This document shows, piece by piece, positions 54,360 to 63,188 of a stretch of DNA of 64,000 nucleotides. This DNA is from Labrys okinawensis. Lineage in GTDB: Bacteria; Pseudomonadota; Alphaproteobacteria; Rhizobiales; Labraceae. A program made the position numbers and the translations under genes. The notes under the pieces are model-generated. The model searched no databases, was not told the origin of the DNA, and saw only the letters and a list, made by a program, of their open reading frames with translations. The stretch spans positions 62,001 through 126,000 of the forward strand of contig NZ_PUEJ01000005.1 of NCBI RefSeq assembly GCF_002982075.1. Direction: 5' to 3'. Within the stretch, counting starts at the first letter, position 1. Each line of letters opens with the position of its first letter.

Positions 54360-54932
54360 TCAATCATTGCCTTGCCGACTGGAGCGGGAAAACGTCTCGA
54401 ATACGCTCAGGAAATGCGGCGGTACGGCCTCGGTCAACCAGACGCCGTTGTCGCTTCGGTAGAATTGCGGCCCGGCCGCCTGCATTGCCTCAGCGTCGAT
54501 CCGCAGGATGATCCAGGGCCCGGCGCGCCGCATGGCGACCTTTCGCGCCGTTTCGCGGTCGGCAGACAGATGCACGTGCTGGCGCGAGCGTTTTTCGAGG
54601 CCGGAAGAAAAGATGCCGGCTTGGTTGGACGCTGAGGTGCCATGCCACAATTCAGCTGGCGGTGCAGTGGCGGCAAGACCGAGATCGACAGCCACGCTGT
54701 GGCCCTGATTGGCGCGAATGCGCGTGCCGGTGATGATGAAGCGTTGCTTGTCGCTTTCCCTGACGACCCTTTCGATATCGGGCCGGCCCGCTCCCAATTG
54801 CTCGCCCGCGGCCCTGGCGAGATCGTCGATCTCGACCCAGCCCTGCGCATCGAGCGCCAAGCCGGCGGTCTCGGGTGCGTGACGGAGCACGAGGCTCATG
54901 AATTTGCTGAGTTTTTGTCGTCCATAGGCCAT
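54360..54932 (-). CDS. kptA: RNA 2'-phosphotransferase, Tpt1/KptA family
   Basis: Moves an internal RNA 2'-phosphate to NAD, releasing ADP-ribose cyclic phosphate. The 190 residues show LSKFMSLVLRHAPE (Arg-His), RVVRESDKQRF, LWHGTS and RQHVHLS, the four active-site blocks of the family. In eukaryotes it finishes tRNA splicing; the bacterial role is unsettled (RNA repair or removal of 2'-phosphate marks). The start at 54932 matches the family. It sits between purC and purS on the same strand. Confidence 0.92.
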   Translation of the reverse strand: MAYGRQKLSKFMSLVLRHAPETAGLALDAQGWVEIDDLARAAGEQLGAGRPDIERVVRESDKQRFIITGTRIRANQGHSVAVDLGLAATAPPAELWHGTSASNQAGIFSSGLEKRSRQHVHLSADRETARKVAMRRAGPWIILRIDAEAMQAAGPQFYRSDNGVWLTEAVPPHFLSVFETFSRSSRQGND

Positions 54933-55010
54933 ATCCGCTATCGTCCGTAGTGGCCGTCGCATCGCTCCTGCGGAAAAGCGTCGCGCCCTTTCCGAGACGA
55001 TGTCCGGGTT

Positions 55011-55553
55011 CTATTGCGTTGCTTCGTCGATGAGTTTTCTGGCGATGCGCGGCTCACCGGCGATGACGACGATGAAGCTGGCCCCGCCCTCCTGGCGCTG
55101 GCCGACAGCATAGGCGTTGAAGTGATGGGATTTCTTGCCGCCGGTCATCGCCAGCTGGACCCCCCTCCAGTCGCCGGAAGCGAAACCGTCGACGCTAACC
55201 TTGGGTGGCGGCGTTTTGGTCTTGGGATCGGACTTGGCCAGCAGAGCGGCAAGCCGCCTGGGCTCGGACAGGGAGCGCTCGATCGCCAGGGCATCCGGGC
55301 CGGTCACGGTGAAACGCTCGATCGCCGCATCATAGCCGCAGCGCATTTTGGTGCAGAGCTGCAGCCCGTCGACACGGATGTTCTCACGCGAGACGAAGGC
55401 GCGCATCGGCAGCACCACCCACGATCCGGAGTCGGGCAGCGACACCGCCGGATCGCCGGCCCACAGGTCGAAAAGACTGCAGCCCGCAAGGGCGAGCAGG
55501 CCCATGCCAGCAAAAAGGGCTCGAACGCCGCGACGCGCGAGCCCCTTACGCAT
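55011..55553 (-). CDS. Putative lipoprotein between purC and kptA
   Basis: A 180-residue protein with a lipoprotein signal: MRKGLARRG, a hydrophobic core and lipobox LALAGC with Cys25. The mature part has a Cys pair (LCTKMRCGYD) and mixed strands. It begins 18 bases after purC, so it is likely co-transcribed. No family recognised. Confidence 0.72.
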   Translation of the reverse strand: MRKGLARRGVRALFAGMGLLALAGCSLFDLWAGDPAVSLPDSGSWVVLPMRAFVSRENIRVDGLQLCTKMRCGYDAAIERFTVTGPDALAIERSLSEPRRLAALLAKSDPKTKTPPPKVSVDGFASGDWRGVQLAMTGGKKSHHFNAYAVGQRQEGGASFIVVIAGEPRIARKLIDEATQ

Positions 55554-55570
55554 TGTTGCACTCGAGGCGA

Positions 55571-56335
55571 TCACTGAACCAGCTTGGGCCCCTTGACGAC
55601 GACATTGTCCATCTCGTTCATGATGCCGAGACGGCGGGCGACCTCCGTATAGGCCTCGACCAATCCGCCCATGTCGCGGCGGAAGCGGTCCTTGTCGAGC
55701 TTGTCGTTCGACTTGATGTCCCACAGGCGGCAGGAGTCCGGCGAGATCTCGTCCGCCAGGACGATGCGCATGATGTCGTTCTCCCACAGGCGGCCGCATT
55801 CGATCTTGAAATCGACCAGGCGAATGCCAACGCCGAGGAACAGGCCGGACAGGAAGTCGTTGACGCGGATGGCCAGCGCCATGATGTCGTCGAGCTCGGG
55901 CGGGCTGGCCCAGCCGAAAGCGGTGATGTGCTCTTCCGAGACCATCGGATCGTTGAGGGTATCGTTCTTGTAATAGAACTCGACGATCGAGCGGGGAAGC
56001 TGGGTGCCTTCCTCGATGCCCAGGCGCGTGGCGATGGAACCGGCGGCGACGTTGCGGACCACGATCTCGAGCGGAATGATCTCCACCTCGCGGATCAGCT
56101 GTTCACGCATGTTGAGGCGGCGGATGAAATGGGTGGGCACACCGATATCGTTGAGATTCTGGAACAGATATTCGGAAATGCGGTTGTTGAGGACGCCTTT
56201 ACCGTCGATGACCTCGTGCTTCTTGGCATTGAATGCGGTGGCGTCGTCTTTGAAGTGCTGGATCAGCGTGCCGGGCTCGGGACCCTCATAGAGGACCTTC
56301 GCCTTGCCTTCGTAAATGCGGCGGCGGCGGTTCAT
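55571..56335 (-). CDS. purC: Phosphoribosylaminoimidazole-succinocarboxamide synthase
   Basis: SAICAR synthetase, eighth step of purine synthesis. The 254 residues contain [11 protein letters not shown], the ATP-site RNVAAGSI and [10 protein letters not shown] and [15 protein letters not shown] 56335 ([11 protein letters not shown]) is the family start; the longer open frame to 56434 lies in the divergent promoter region. The gene purB, which uses its product, lies 2.5 kb upstream on the same strand. Confidence 0.97.
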   Translation of the reverse strand: MNRRRRIYEGKAKVLYEGPEPGTLIQHFKDDATAFNAKKHEVIDGKGVLNNRISEYLFQNLNDIGVPTHFIRRLNMREQLIREVEIIPLEIVVRNVAAGSIATRLGIEEGTQLPRSIVEFYYKNDTLNDPMVSEEHITAFGWASPPELDDIMALAIRVNDFLSGLFLGVGIRLVDFKIECGRLWENDIMRIVLADEISPDSCRLWDIKSNDKLDKDRFRRDMGGLVEAYTEVARRLGIMNEMDNVVVKGPKLVQ

Positions 56336-56696
56336 CGGGATGTACCGTGGTTTGAGAAAATCCGTCAAAGGGCCTGGGCTCCTGGAAATGCGATCCGTGG
56401 CCGGCGCAATTGGCGATTCGATTTGCGGGAGCAAACCGGAGACACGGCCAACTTACCCGATCATGCCTCCGCGCACAATCTTCGTGCAGGCGAAGCGCCC
56501 GATCGGAACCAAGCTTCACGAATCAAGCCAAAGCACATTTGCTAGTGCCCGGCATGAGTGTAGTTTCAAGACGCCCGGCATCCTGGGGAGGAGAGGGCGT
56601 TACGGCGCATTAATTTGATTTGGGGATTGTGCGCCTATATGCAACAGGCATGGCCGGTCCTTCAAGGAAAACCGGCAGCTGAACAGGATTTAACGG
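56336..56696. other. Divergent promoter region between purC and the zeta-subunit gene
   Basis: No gene is supported in these 361 bases. The stretch around 56600-56640 is AT-richer than the surroundings (ATTAATTTGATTTGGGG) and probably carries a promoter for the plus-strand gene. No clear operator was found. Confidence 0.4.
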
Positions 56697-57020
56697 ATGA
56701 CCACCTTCGACAAGCGGGAAGAGGCTTTCGAAAGCAAATTCGCCCATGACGAGGATCTGCGCTTCAAGGCGACGGCTCGCCGGAACAAGCTCCTTGGGCT
56801 GTGGGCCGCCGAGAAGCTCGGCCTTTCGGGCGACGAAGCCAACGCCTATGCCAAATCAGTCGTCCTGTCGGACTTCGAGGAAGCCGGCGACCATGACGTG
56901 GTGCGCAAGGTGCTCAGTGATTTCGCCGCGGCCAATCTCAGCATGAGCGAGCCGCAGGTCCGCCAGGCCATGACCGAATTGCTCGGCCGCGCCGTTCAGG
57001 AAATACAGAACGGCGTTTGA
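56697..57020 (+). CDS. F1F0-ATPase inhibitor zeta subunit (DUF1476)
   Basis: A 107-residue helical protein of the alphaproteobacterial zeta family, which blocks reverse rotation of the F1-ATPase. The N-terminal FDKREEAFESKFAHDEDLRFK is the inhibitory segment; the four-helix core follows. AGGA eight bases before ATG supports the start. The ATP synthase genes are not in the window, which is usual. Confidence 0.93.
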   Translation: MTTFDKREEAFESKFAHDEDLRFKATARRNKLLGLWAAEKLGLSGDEANAYAKSVVLSDFEEAGDHDVVRKVLSDFAAANLSMSEPQVRQAMTELLGRAVQEIQNGV

Positions 57021-57088
57021 CTGCCCTCAATCCATCTCTTGCGACGTCCCCTCCAGCGGGGCGTCGTAGCAATGCGATCGGAAATGCC

Positions 57089-57883
57089 ATGACTGCCCCC
57101 ACGCTGCGCGCCCGCCTCGCCAAAGGCGAAAAGATCTTTGCGGCCTGGATGGGGGCGGCTTATCCGCGCATCGCCGAGGCGCTCGGCCGGGCCGGCTTCG
57201 ACGCCGTTATCATCGACCTGCAGCATGGCGAGGCGTCCTTCGGCGAAGCGCGCGATGCCATCAGCGCGGCGCATCTGGCCGGCACGCCGACGGGCGTGCG
57301 GGTCGGCCTGGACGGTTTCGGTGACGCAGCACGGCTCTACGACGTCGGCGCTGAGTTCGCCATCCTGCCGATGATCAATTCGGTGGAGGATGCCCGCCGG
57401 CTCGTCGACACGCTGAAATACCCGCCGGTCGGCGGACGGAGCTGGGGCGGAACCCGAGCCATTTCGCTGTTCGGCGCCGAGACCGAGGCCTATCGTAGCG
57501 TCGCGAACGACCGACTTATTGCGCTGGCGATGATCGAAACGCGGCAGGCTGCCGACGCGCTCGAGGAGATTCTCGACGTGCCTGGGCTCGATGGCGTGTT
57601 CGTCGGGCCGAGCGACCTGTCGATCAGCCTGAGCAACGGCGCCAGGCTCGATCATCAACTGCCGGAATCGGTCGAGGTGATCAACCGGGTTCTCGCTGCC
57701 GCCAAGGCCCGCAACAAGCTGACGGCGATCTATTGCGGCAGTGGCGAAGCGGCGGCCCGTAACGCCGAGCTCGGCTTCGACATCATGGGCATCGGCTCGG
57801 ACTGGGCTTTCCTGACGGCTGGCGCCCAGGCCGCCTTGAAGGCCGCGCGCGGCCATGCGGGGCCGAGCGGCCCGAATTATTGA
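57089..57883 (+). CDS. HpcH/HpaI family aldolase
   Basis: A 264-residue class II pyruvate-dependent aldolase fold. FDAVIIDLQHGEAS carries the catalytic His, and GVFVGPSDLSISL and the later MGIGSDWAFL are standard blocks. Likely substrates are 2-keto-3-deoxy sugar acids or 4-hydroxy-2-oxo acids; the sequence does not decide. ATG 57089 is chosen; the frame is open from 57017. It follows the zeta gene by 68 bases. Confidence 0.9.
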   Translation: MTAPTLRARLAKGEKIFAAWMGAAYPRIAEALGRAGFDAVIIDLQHGEASFGEARDAISAAHLAGTPTGVRVGLDGFGDAARLYDVGAEFAILPMINSVEDARRLVDTLKYPPVGGRSWGGTRAISLFGAETEAYRSVANDRLIALAMIETRQAADALEEILDVPGLDGVFVGPSDLSISLSNGARLDHQLPESVEVINRVLAAAKARNKLTAIYCGSGEAAARNAELGFDIMGIGSDWAFLTAGAQAALKAARGHAGPSGPNY

Positions 57884-57891
57884 GATTTGCC

Positions 57892-57929
57892 TGGAGCGCG
57901 GATTTGGAGGGTCGATCTCCGGATCGACC
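57892..57929. repeat. Single-palindrome intergenic element after aldolase gene
   Basis: TGGAGCGCGG, the end signature of the paired elements at 22721 and 30829, is followed by GGTCGAT, CTCCGG, ATCGACC. No inverted partner is found before the converging gene at 58037. It looks like half an element. Confidence 0.6.
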
Positions 57930-58036
57930 GTCTTCGCCCTCCTCCCTGACTTGCCGTCCCCTTCCCAGGATCTTCGACCCCGCCGGGCATGACAGAGCGC
58001 ATCGCACAAACGGGGCAGTAATTTGGCGAGCTGGTA

Positions 58037-58600
58037 TTACTGGCTCTCGTGCCTGAGCTTCGACAGGAAGGACGCCAGGCGCAGCAGGCCTTCGGGCCAG
58101 GGGCCGTGACCGGACTCCACATTGATATGGCCGGCTTCGCCCGCATCGACGAATTCGCTGTTCCAGGCTTCGGCAAAGGAGCTGGCGCGATTGATGTCGC
58201 AATAGGGATCGTTGCGGCTCGCCACCAGCAGCGAGGGGAAGGGCAGGGCCGTCATCGGGATTGGATTGAAATCGAGATCATAGCCGGGCAGCAGATCCGG
58301 CTTGTCCCAATCGGAGGGCGCCACCAGCATTGCGCCGATGACATGCCCTTTCAGACGCTCGGCCGCGAATACGGTGGTGATCACGCCAATCGAATGCGCG
58401 ATGACGATGGCCGGCCGGCTCGATGTCTCGACATTCTCGACGAGCCTGCTTACCCAGGCTTCGCGCTCGGGATGATCCCAATCATCCTGCTGGACCCGGC
58501 GGGCCGTCGAGAGCTTGGCCTGCCAGCGTGACTGCCAATGATCCGGGCCGGAATTGCCGAGGCCCGGCACGATCAGGATGTCGGCGTCGGAAATGCGCAC
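58037..58600 (-). CDS. RBBP9/YdeN-type alpha/beta hydrolase
   Basis: A 187-residue serine hydrolase with ILIVPGLGNSGPDHWQSRW at the start, nucleophile Ser in VIAHSIGV and the C-terminal His in GHINVESGHGPWPEG. GTG 58600 is chosen: it has GGAG nine bases before it, and the open frame further upstream runs through an intergenic repeat. The substrate is unknown; many relatives are small esterases. Confidence 0.87.
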   Translation of the reverse strand: MRISDADILIVPGLGNSGPDHWQSRWQAKLSTARRVQQDDWDHPEREAWVSRLVENVETSSRPAIVIAHSIGVITTVFAAERLKGHVIGAMLVAPSDWDKPDLLPGYDLDFNPIPMTALPFPSLLVASRNDPYCDINRASSFAEAWNSEFVDAGEAGHINVESGHGPWPEGLLRLASFLSKLRHESQ

Positions 58601-58681
58601 GTCGATGTTCTCCGGCTCGGTTGGTAGGCACTTCAGCCAAGCAGATCGAGCCCGTCTCGACTCAAGATCATGGCTCCATTC

Positions 58682-58726
58682 TAGAGCATCGTACCGAAAA
58701 GCGGACACCGGTTTTCGGTAAAACGA
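58682..58726. repeat. AGAGCAT-type intergenic repeat
   Basis: TAGAGCATC leads into TACCGAAAA and TTTTCGGTA, which pair around GCGGACACCGG. This is a recognisable form of a repeat common between genes in rhizobial genomes. It lies between the hydrolase start and the purB 3' end. Confidence 0.7.
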
Positions 58727-58815
58727 CCCTGCGGGAACGAGGCGGCGGGCCGGAAGCCGAAATGCTCCCGCAGCGCCGCTCATCCATAACGTCCAAGCGA
58801 ACGCTCGGGCTCCGC

Positions 58816-60126
58816 TCAGGTTGCGGCGCCGAAGACGCGACCGAAGATCGTGTCGACATGCTTGAAGTGATAGCCCTCGTCGAACATCGCCTCGAGGGCC
58901 GCGTCCGACAATTTGGCCGAGACTTCCGGATCAGCCTTGAGGAAGGCGAGGAAATCGCCCTCGCCGCGCCAGACCTTCATGGCGTTGCGCTGGACCAGAC
59001 GGTAGGAATCCTCGCGGCTGGCGCCGGCCTGGGTGAGGGCCAGCAGCACACGCTGCGAATTGTGCAGGCCGCCGAGACGGTCGAGATTGCGGCGCATGTT
59101 TTCGGGATAGATCACCAGCTTGTCGATCACGCCGGCCAGGCGCGCGAGCGCGAAGTCCAGGGTCACGGTCGCATCCGGGCCGATCATGCGTTCGACCGAG
59201 GAGTGGGAGATGTCGCGCTCATGCCAGAGCGCCACATTCTCCAGCGCCGGTGTCACGGCCGAGCGTACGATGCGGGCGAGGCCGGTGAGGTTTTCCGTCA
59301 GCACGGGGTTGCGCTTGTGCGGCATGGCCGACGAGCCCTTCTGGCCGGCGGAGAAGAACTCCTCGGCTTCCAGCACTTCGGTGCGCTGCAGGTGGCGGAT
59401 CTCGGTGGCGAGGCGCTCGATCGAGGAGGCGACCACGCCGAGCGTCGCAAAGAACATCGCATGCCGGTCGCGCGGGATCACCTGGGTCGAGACCGGTTCA
59501 ACGGCAAGGCCCATCTTCTCGGCGACATAGGCTTCCACCGCCGGATCGATATTGGCGAAGGTGCCGACGGCGCCGGAGATTGCGCAGGTGGCGATTTCCT
59601 TGCGCGCGGCGACGAGGCGCTCGCGGTTGCGCGAGAATTCGGCATAGGCCTGGGCGAGCTTGAGGCCGAAGGTGACCGGCTCGGCATGGATGCCGTGGCT
59701 GCGCCCGATGGTGGGCGTATATTTATGCTCGATGGCGCGCTTGCGCAGCGCCGCGAGGACCTCGTCGACATCGGCGATCAGCAGATCGGCTGCCCGCGAC
59801 AGCTGGACGGCGAGACAGGTGTCGAGCACGTCCGAAGAGGTCATGCCCTGATGCAGGAAGCGCGCTTCCGGGCCGACGATCTCGCCGAGATGGGTGAGGA
59901 AGGCGATGACGTCGTGCTTTACTTCCCGTTCGATCTCGTCGATCCGGGCTACGTCGAAGGTGGCATCCCTGGCTTTCTCCCAAACCTTGGCAGCCGCCTC
60001 CTTGGGCACGACGCCAAGCTCAGCCAGCTTGTCGGTGGCGTGGGCCTCGATCTCGAACCAGATACGGAAACGGGACTGCTCCGCCCAGATGGAGACCATT
60101 TGCGGGCGGCTGTAGCGTGGGATCAT
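58816..60126 (-). CDS. purB: Adenylosuccinate lyase
   Basis: Cleaves SAICAR and adenylosuccinate in purine synthesis. The 436 residues include the superfamily signature [23 protein letters not shown] and [24 protein letters not shown] at 60126 is the usual rhizobial start. It is the most upstream of five pur genes on this strand. Confidence 0.97.
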   Translation of the reverse strand: MIPRYSRPQMVSIWAEQSRFRIWFEIEAHATDKLAELGVVPKEAAAKVWEKARDATFDVARIDEIEREVKHDVIAFLTHLGEIVGPEARFLHQGMTSSDVLDTCLAVQLSRAADLLIADVDEVLAALRKRAIEHKYTPTIGRSHGIHAEPVTFGLKLAQAYAEFSRNRERLVAARKEIATCAISGAVGTFANIDPAVEAYVAEKMGLAVEPVSTQVIPRDRHAMFFATLGVVASSIERLATEIRHLQRTEVLEAEEFFSAGQKGSSAMPHKRNPVLTENLTGLARIVRSAVTPALENVALWHERDISHSSVERMIGPDATVTLDFALARLAGVIDKLVIYPENMRRNLDRLGGLHNSQRVLLALTQAGASREDSYRLVQRNAMKVWRGEGDFLAFLKADPEVSAKLSDAALEAMFDEGYHFKHVDTIFGRVFGAAT

Positions 60127-60203
60127 GGGAGAAAGTCCTTTCGCGCCCCTTTTAGGCGCGGATGCCGGGAAAGTGAAACGCAAATCTGCGGAAGGAGAAG
60201 ATG

Positions 60204-60875
60204 TCAGAGAGCCGCCGTCGCGGCTTCGCGAATGGCGCCGATGTTGGCGGCATAGGCGGCCGGACCGCCCTTGAACACATAGGAGCCTGCGACCAGCGCA
60301 TTGGCGCCGGCCCGCACCACGAGCGGCGCGGTCTCGGGCGTGATCCCGCCATCGACCTCGATATCGATGTCGCGCTTGCCGACCCGTGCCCGGATGGCGG
60401 CGATCTTCGACAAGGTCTCGGGAATGAAGGCCTGGCCCCCAAAGCCGGGATTGACCGTCATCACCAGGATGAGATCGGCGAGGTCGAGCACATAGTCGAC
60501 CACTTCCGGCGATGTGCCCGGATTGATCGCCACGCCGGCCCGCTTACCGAGCTTCCTGATATGCTGCAGCGAGCGGTGGAGATGCGGGCCGGCCTCGGCG
60601 TGGACGGTGATTGTATCGCAGCCGGCCTTGGCGAAATCCTCCAGATAGGGATCGGCTGGCGAGATCATCAGATGGGCGTCGAGCTTGGTGGTGACATGCG
60701 GCCGCAGGGCAGCGGCGACGCCGGGGCCGATGGTGAGGTTGGGCACGAAATGCCCGTCCATCACGTCGTAATGTACCCAATCCGCGCCAGCCTCCTCGAT
60801 CGCCCGCACTTCCGCGCCGAGTGCGGCGAAATCGGCCGAGAGAATGGAAGGGGCGATGATGATGGGGCGGGGCAT
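60204..60875 (-). CDS. rpe: Ribulose-phosphate 3-epimerase
   Basis: Interconverts ribulose 5-phosphate and xylulose 5-phosphate. The 223-residue TIM barrel has [38 protein letters not shown] and DIEVDGGI, with the metal ligands of the family. GAGG before ATG 60875. It precedes purB by 77 bases on the same strand and supplies the pentose branch from which PRPP is made. Confidence 0.96.
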   Translation of the reverse strand: MPRPIIIAPSILSADFAALGAEVRAIEEAGADWVHYDVMDGHFVPNLTIGPGVAAALRPHVTTKLDAHLMISPADPYLEDFAKAGCDTITVHAEAGPHLHRSLQHIRKLGKRAGVAINPGTSPEVVDYVLDLADLILVMTVNPGFGGQAFIPETLSKIAAIRARVGKRDIDIEVDGGITPETAPLVVRAGANALVAGSYVFKGGPAAYAANIGAIREAATAAL

Positions 60876-61002
60876 GGCGGATCCTCGGCTGTGACGGTCG
60901 CAGTGAACGGGCAGTACCTGCCAGAGCCGGCCAGCCATTGCAATCGTTGAGGAAGCATCCTTCCGGGACCGAGGACGATCACCTTCCTTGCAGGGGACTC
61001 CG

Positions 61003-61992
61003 TCATCGCCCTCCGAAACGATCCCGCCAACTCGGAAGAGCGCCGGGGAAGGGCAGGGCGCCCGCCTCGTAGACGGCGCGGGCACAGGCCCTCGCCAGCG
61101 CATGCGCCGCAGCCGTGCCGAGGGCGATCAGATCTCCGATGGGGTCGGCCAACGCCACATGCCCTGTAGCCGCGGCAAATACCGTGTCGCCGTCGAGCGG
61201 GGTATGGACCGGATGGATCGCCCGGGCGAGGCCATCCTGCGCCATCACGGCAAAATGCTTGGCCTGGGCCTTGGTGAGCACGGCATCCGTCGCCACCACG
61301 GCGATCGTGGTGTTACCGGCCTGCATGGCCTTGTGGCGCAGGGCCAGGGCATCGACCGGCCATGAAGCCGGCGGACCGAGATCGCCGAACTCCCCTGCCT
61401 GCTCGTAGGGCGCCGCCCAGAAATGGGGGCCGTCGCCGATGGTGACGCTGCCGAGCGCATTGACGGCGACCAGCGCCCCGACGGTGTGAAGCCCACAACG
61501 GGCGGAGGCCGATCCGAGCCCACCCTTCAGGCCGGCCGTGGTGGCTCCCAGCCCGGCGCCCGCCGATCCCAGCGCGAAGGTGCCGGCAGCCACCTCGGCT
61601 GCGGCGAAGCCGAGTTCACGATAGGGCGGATACCGCCCCCATTTCTTGTTGCCGCCGTTGAGGAGGTCGAACAGGATGGCACCGGGCACGATCGGAACCC
61701 TGACGGCGCCGACCTGGAAGCCGCGGCCCCGCTCGGCCAGGCAGGCTCCGATCCCGGCGCCGGCCTCCAGGCCGAAAGCCGAACCGCCCGACAGGGCGAT
61801 GGCGTCGATCCGCTCGACCGTCCGCTCCAGGGCGAGCAGGTCGGTTTCCCGCGTTCCCGGGGCGCCGCCGCGCACGTCGACGGCGGCGACCGCCGGCTCC
61901 TCGAACACCACCGCCGTCGTGCCGGACGCGATCCCGTAATCCTCGGCATTGCCGACCAGCACGCCGGCGACATCCGTGATGAGATTGCGCAT
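61003..61992 (-). CDS. P1-family (DmpA/NylC-type) peptidase
   Basis: A 329-residue N-terminal-nucleophile hydrolase that cleaves itself into two chains. The processing site is Asn227-Thr228 in [13 protein letters not shown], with Thr228 the predicted nucleophile, as in NylC. The N-terminal [16 protein letters not shown] and the [13 protein letters not shown] segment are typical. Relatives are aminopeptidases or act on beta-peptides and nylon oligomers; the substrate is unknown. It diverges from ccdA. Confidence 0.9.
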   Translation of the reverse strand: MRNLITDVAGVLVGNAEDYGIASGTTAVVFEEPAVAAVDVRGGAPGTRETDLLALERTVERIDAIALSGGSAFGLEAGAGIGACLAERGRGFQVGAVRVPIVPGAILFDLLNGGNKKWGRYPPYRELGFAAAEVAAGTFALGSAGAGLGATTAGLKGGLGSASARCGLHTVGALVAVNALGSVTIGDGPHFWAAPYEQAGEFGDLGPPASWPVDALALRHKAMQAGNTTIAVVATDAVLTKAQAKHFAVMAQDGLARAIHPVHTPLDGDTVFAAATGHVALADPIGDLIALGTAAAHALARACARAVYEAGALPFPGALPSWRDRFGGR

Positions 61993-62200
61993 GAATCAGC
62001 CTCCGCTTGCCGGCAGCTTCGCACCGCCTTGCAGGCGAGACAATCGGCCTCGTGGCGGAGCAACCCTGCGACATCACTTCCGATCACGAGACAGGGAGTT
62101 CGACGAAACGGGCTTGGGCAAAAGGCGTGGGCGCGCTAGAGCAGGGGCTTCGCCGCCGGAAGGCGGTGTCGACGCGTGAATGCCTGTTCTGGATGGGTCC

Positions 62201-62992
62201 ATGGCCGATATTACCTTGCCTGCCGTGTTCGTGGCCGGCCTGTTCTCCTTCCTCTCGCCCTGCGTGCTGCCGCTGGTGCCGCCCTATCTGACCTTCCTCG
62301 CCGGCTCCACGCTGGACGAGATGACGGGGCAGACCATCGACAAGGACGTGCGCCGGCGTGCGGTGATCTCGGCCCTGTGCTTCATGGCAGGCCTTGCCAC
62401 CATCTTCATCTCGCTCGGCGCCGGGGCTTCCTATCTGCTGGTCCTGCGCCGGGCGATGGCCAATGGCCTCGGCAGCCTGGCCGAGAAGGGCATCCTTCCG
62501 GCCTCCTGGGCCAATTCGATCGATCCCTTCTATCTGCTGGCAGGCATCGTCATCATCGCCATGGGCCTGCACTTTCTGGGCATCCTGCGCATCTCCCTGC
62601 TCTATCGCCAGGCGCGCCTGCAGGCCGGCGCCGGCTCCGGCCCGTGGGGAGCCTTCGTGATGGGGCTGGCCTTCGCCTTTGGCTGGACGCCCTGCATCGG
62701 ACCGGTTCTCGGAACGGTGATCGCCGTGGCCGGCAAGGATGGCAGCGTCAGCCAGGGCGTGACCTTGCTCGCTGTCTATACGCTCGGCCTGGGACTGCCC
62801 TTCGTAGTGGCTGCCTTTGCCATGAACCCCTTCATGCGCTTCCTGCGGACGTTCCGAGCCCACCTCGGCACGGTGGAGAAGGCGATGGGCGGGTTGCTGG
62901 TGGTCGCCGGCATTGCCTTTCTGACCGGTGGCATGGCCGATTTTGCCATCTGGCTGCAGAACACCTTTCCGATCCTCAGCAAGCTCGGCTGA
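62201..62992 (+). CDS. ccdA: Cytochrome c biogenesis protein CcdA
   Basis: Inner-membrane protein that carries reducing power from cytoplasmic thioredoxin to the periplasm for cytochrome c maturation. The 263 residues have about six spans and the paired catalytic Cys in FLSPCVLPLVPPY and GWTPCIGPVLGT. ATG 62201 is preferred; ATG 62180 in frame adds seven residues. It stands alone and is followed by a paired-palindrome repeat. Confidence 0.94.
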   Translation: MADITLPAVFVAGLFSFLSPCVLPLVPPYLTFLAGSTLDEMTGQTIDKDVRRRAVISALCFMAGLATIFISLGAGASYLLVLRRAMANGLGSLAEKGILPASWANSIDPFYLLAGIVIIAMGLHFLGILRISLLYRQARLQAGAGSGPWGAFVMGLAFAFGWTPCIGPVLGTVIAVAGKDGSVSQGVTLLAVYTLGLGLPFVVAAFAMNPFMRFLRTFRAHLGTVEKAMGGLLVVAGIAFLTGGMADFAIWLQNTFPILSKLG

Positions 62993-62997
62993 AACCT

Positions 62998-63077
62998 GGG
63001 TTCGCGGACGTCTCGTCCGCTTCTTTCTTCCTTTCAGGCGCCAGTCGCCCGAGAGCGGACGAGACGTCCGCGCACCC
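62998..63077. repeat. Paired-palindrome element after ccdA
   Basis: Two exact inverted 19-base copies, CGCGGACGTCTCGTCCGCT at 63004-63022 and its complement at 63054-63072, each itself a GCGGAC-GTCCGC hairpin. The outer ends GGG and CCC also pair. A 31-base spacer separates them. It fills the gap between converging ccdA and the binding-protein gene. Confidence 0.9.
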
Positions 63078-63128
63078 GAAAAGATGTCCGTCCAGAACGG
63101 TTCGGGATTGCGGCCATGTTGCGCAAAT

Positions 63129-63159
63129 AAAAACCCGCCCCGGCGGAGCCGAGGCGGGT
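63129..63159 (-). terminator. Intrinsic terminator for the binding-protein gene
   Basis: On the minus strand ACCCGCCTCGGC pairs with GCCGGGGCGGGT around TCC (one wobble) and a T-run follows, about 30 bases past the stop at 63189. Confidence 0.9.
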
Positions 63160-63188
63160 GATGTTTCAGCACAAGAGAGGCAAGGGCC

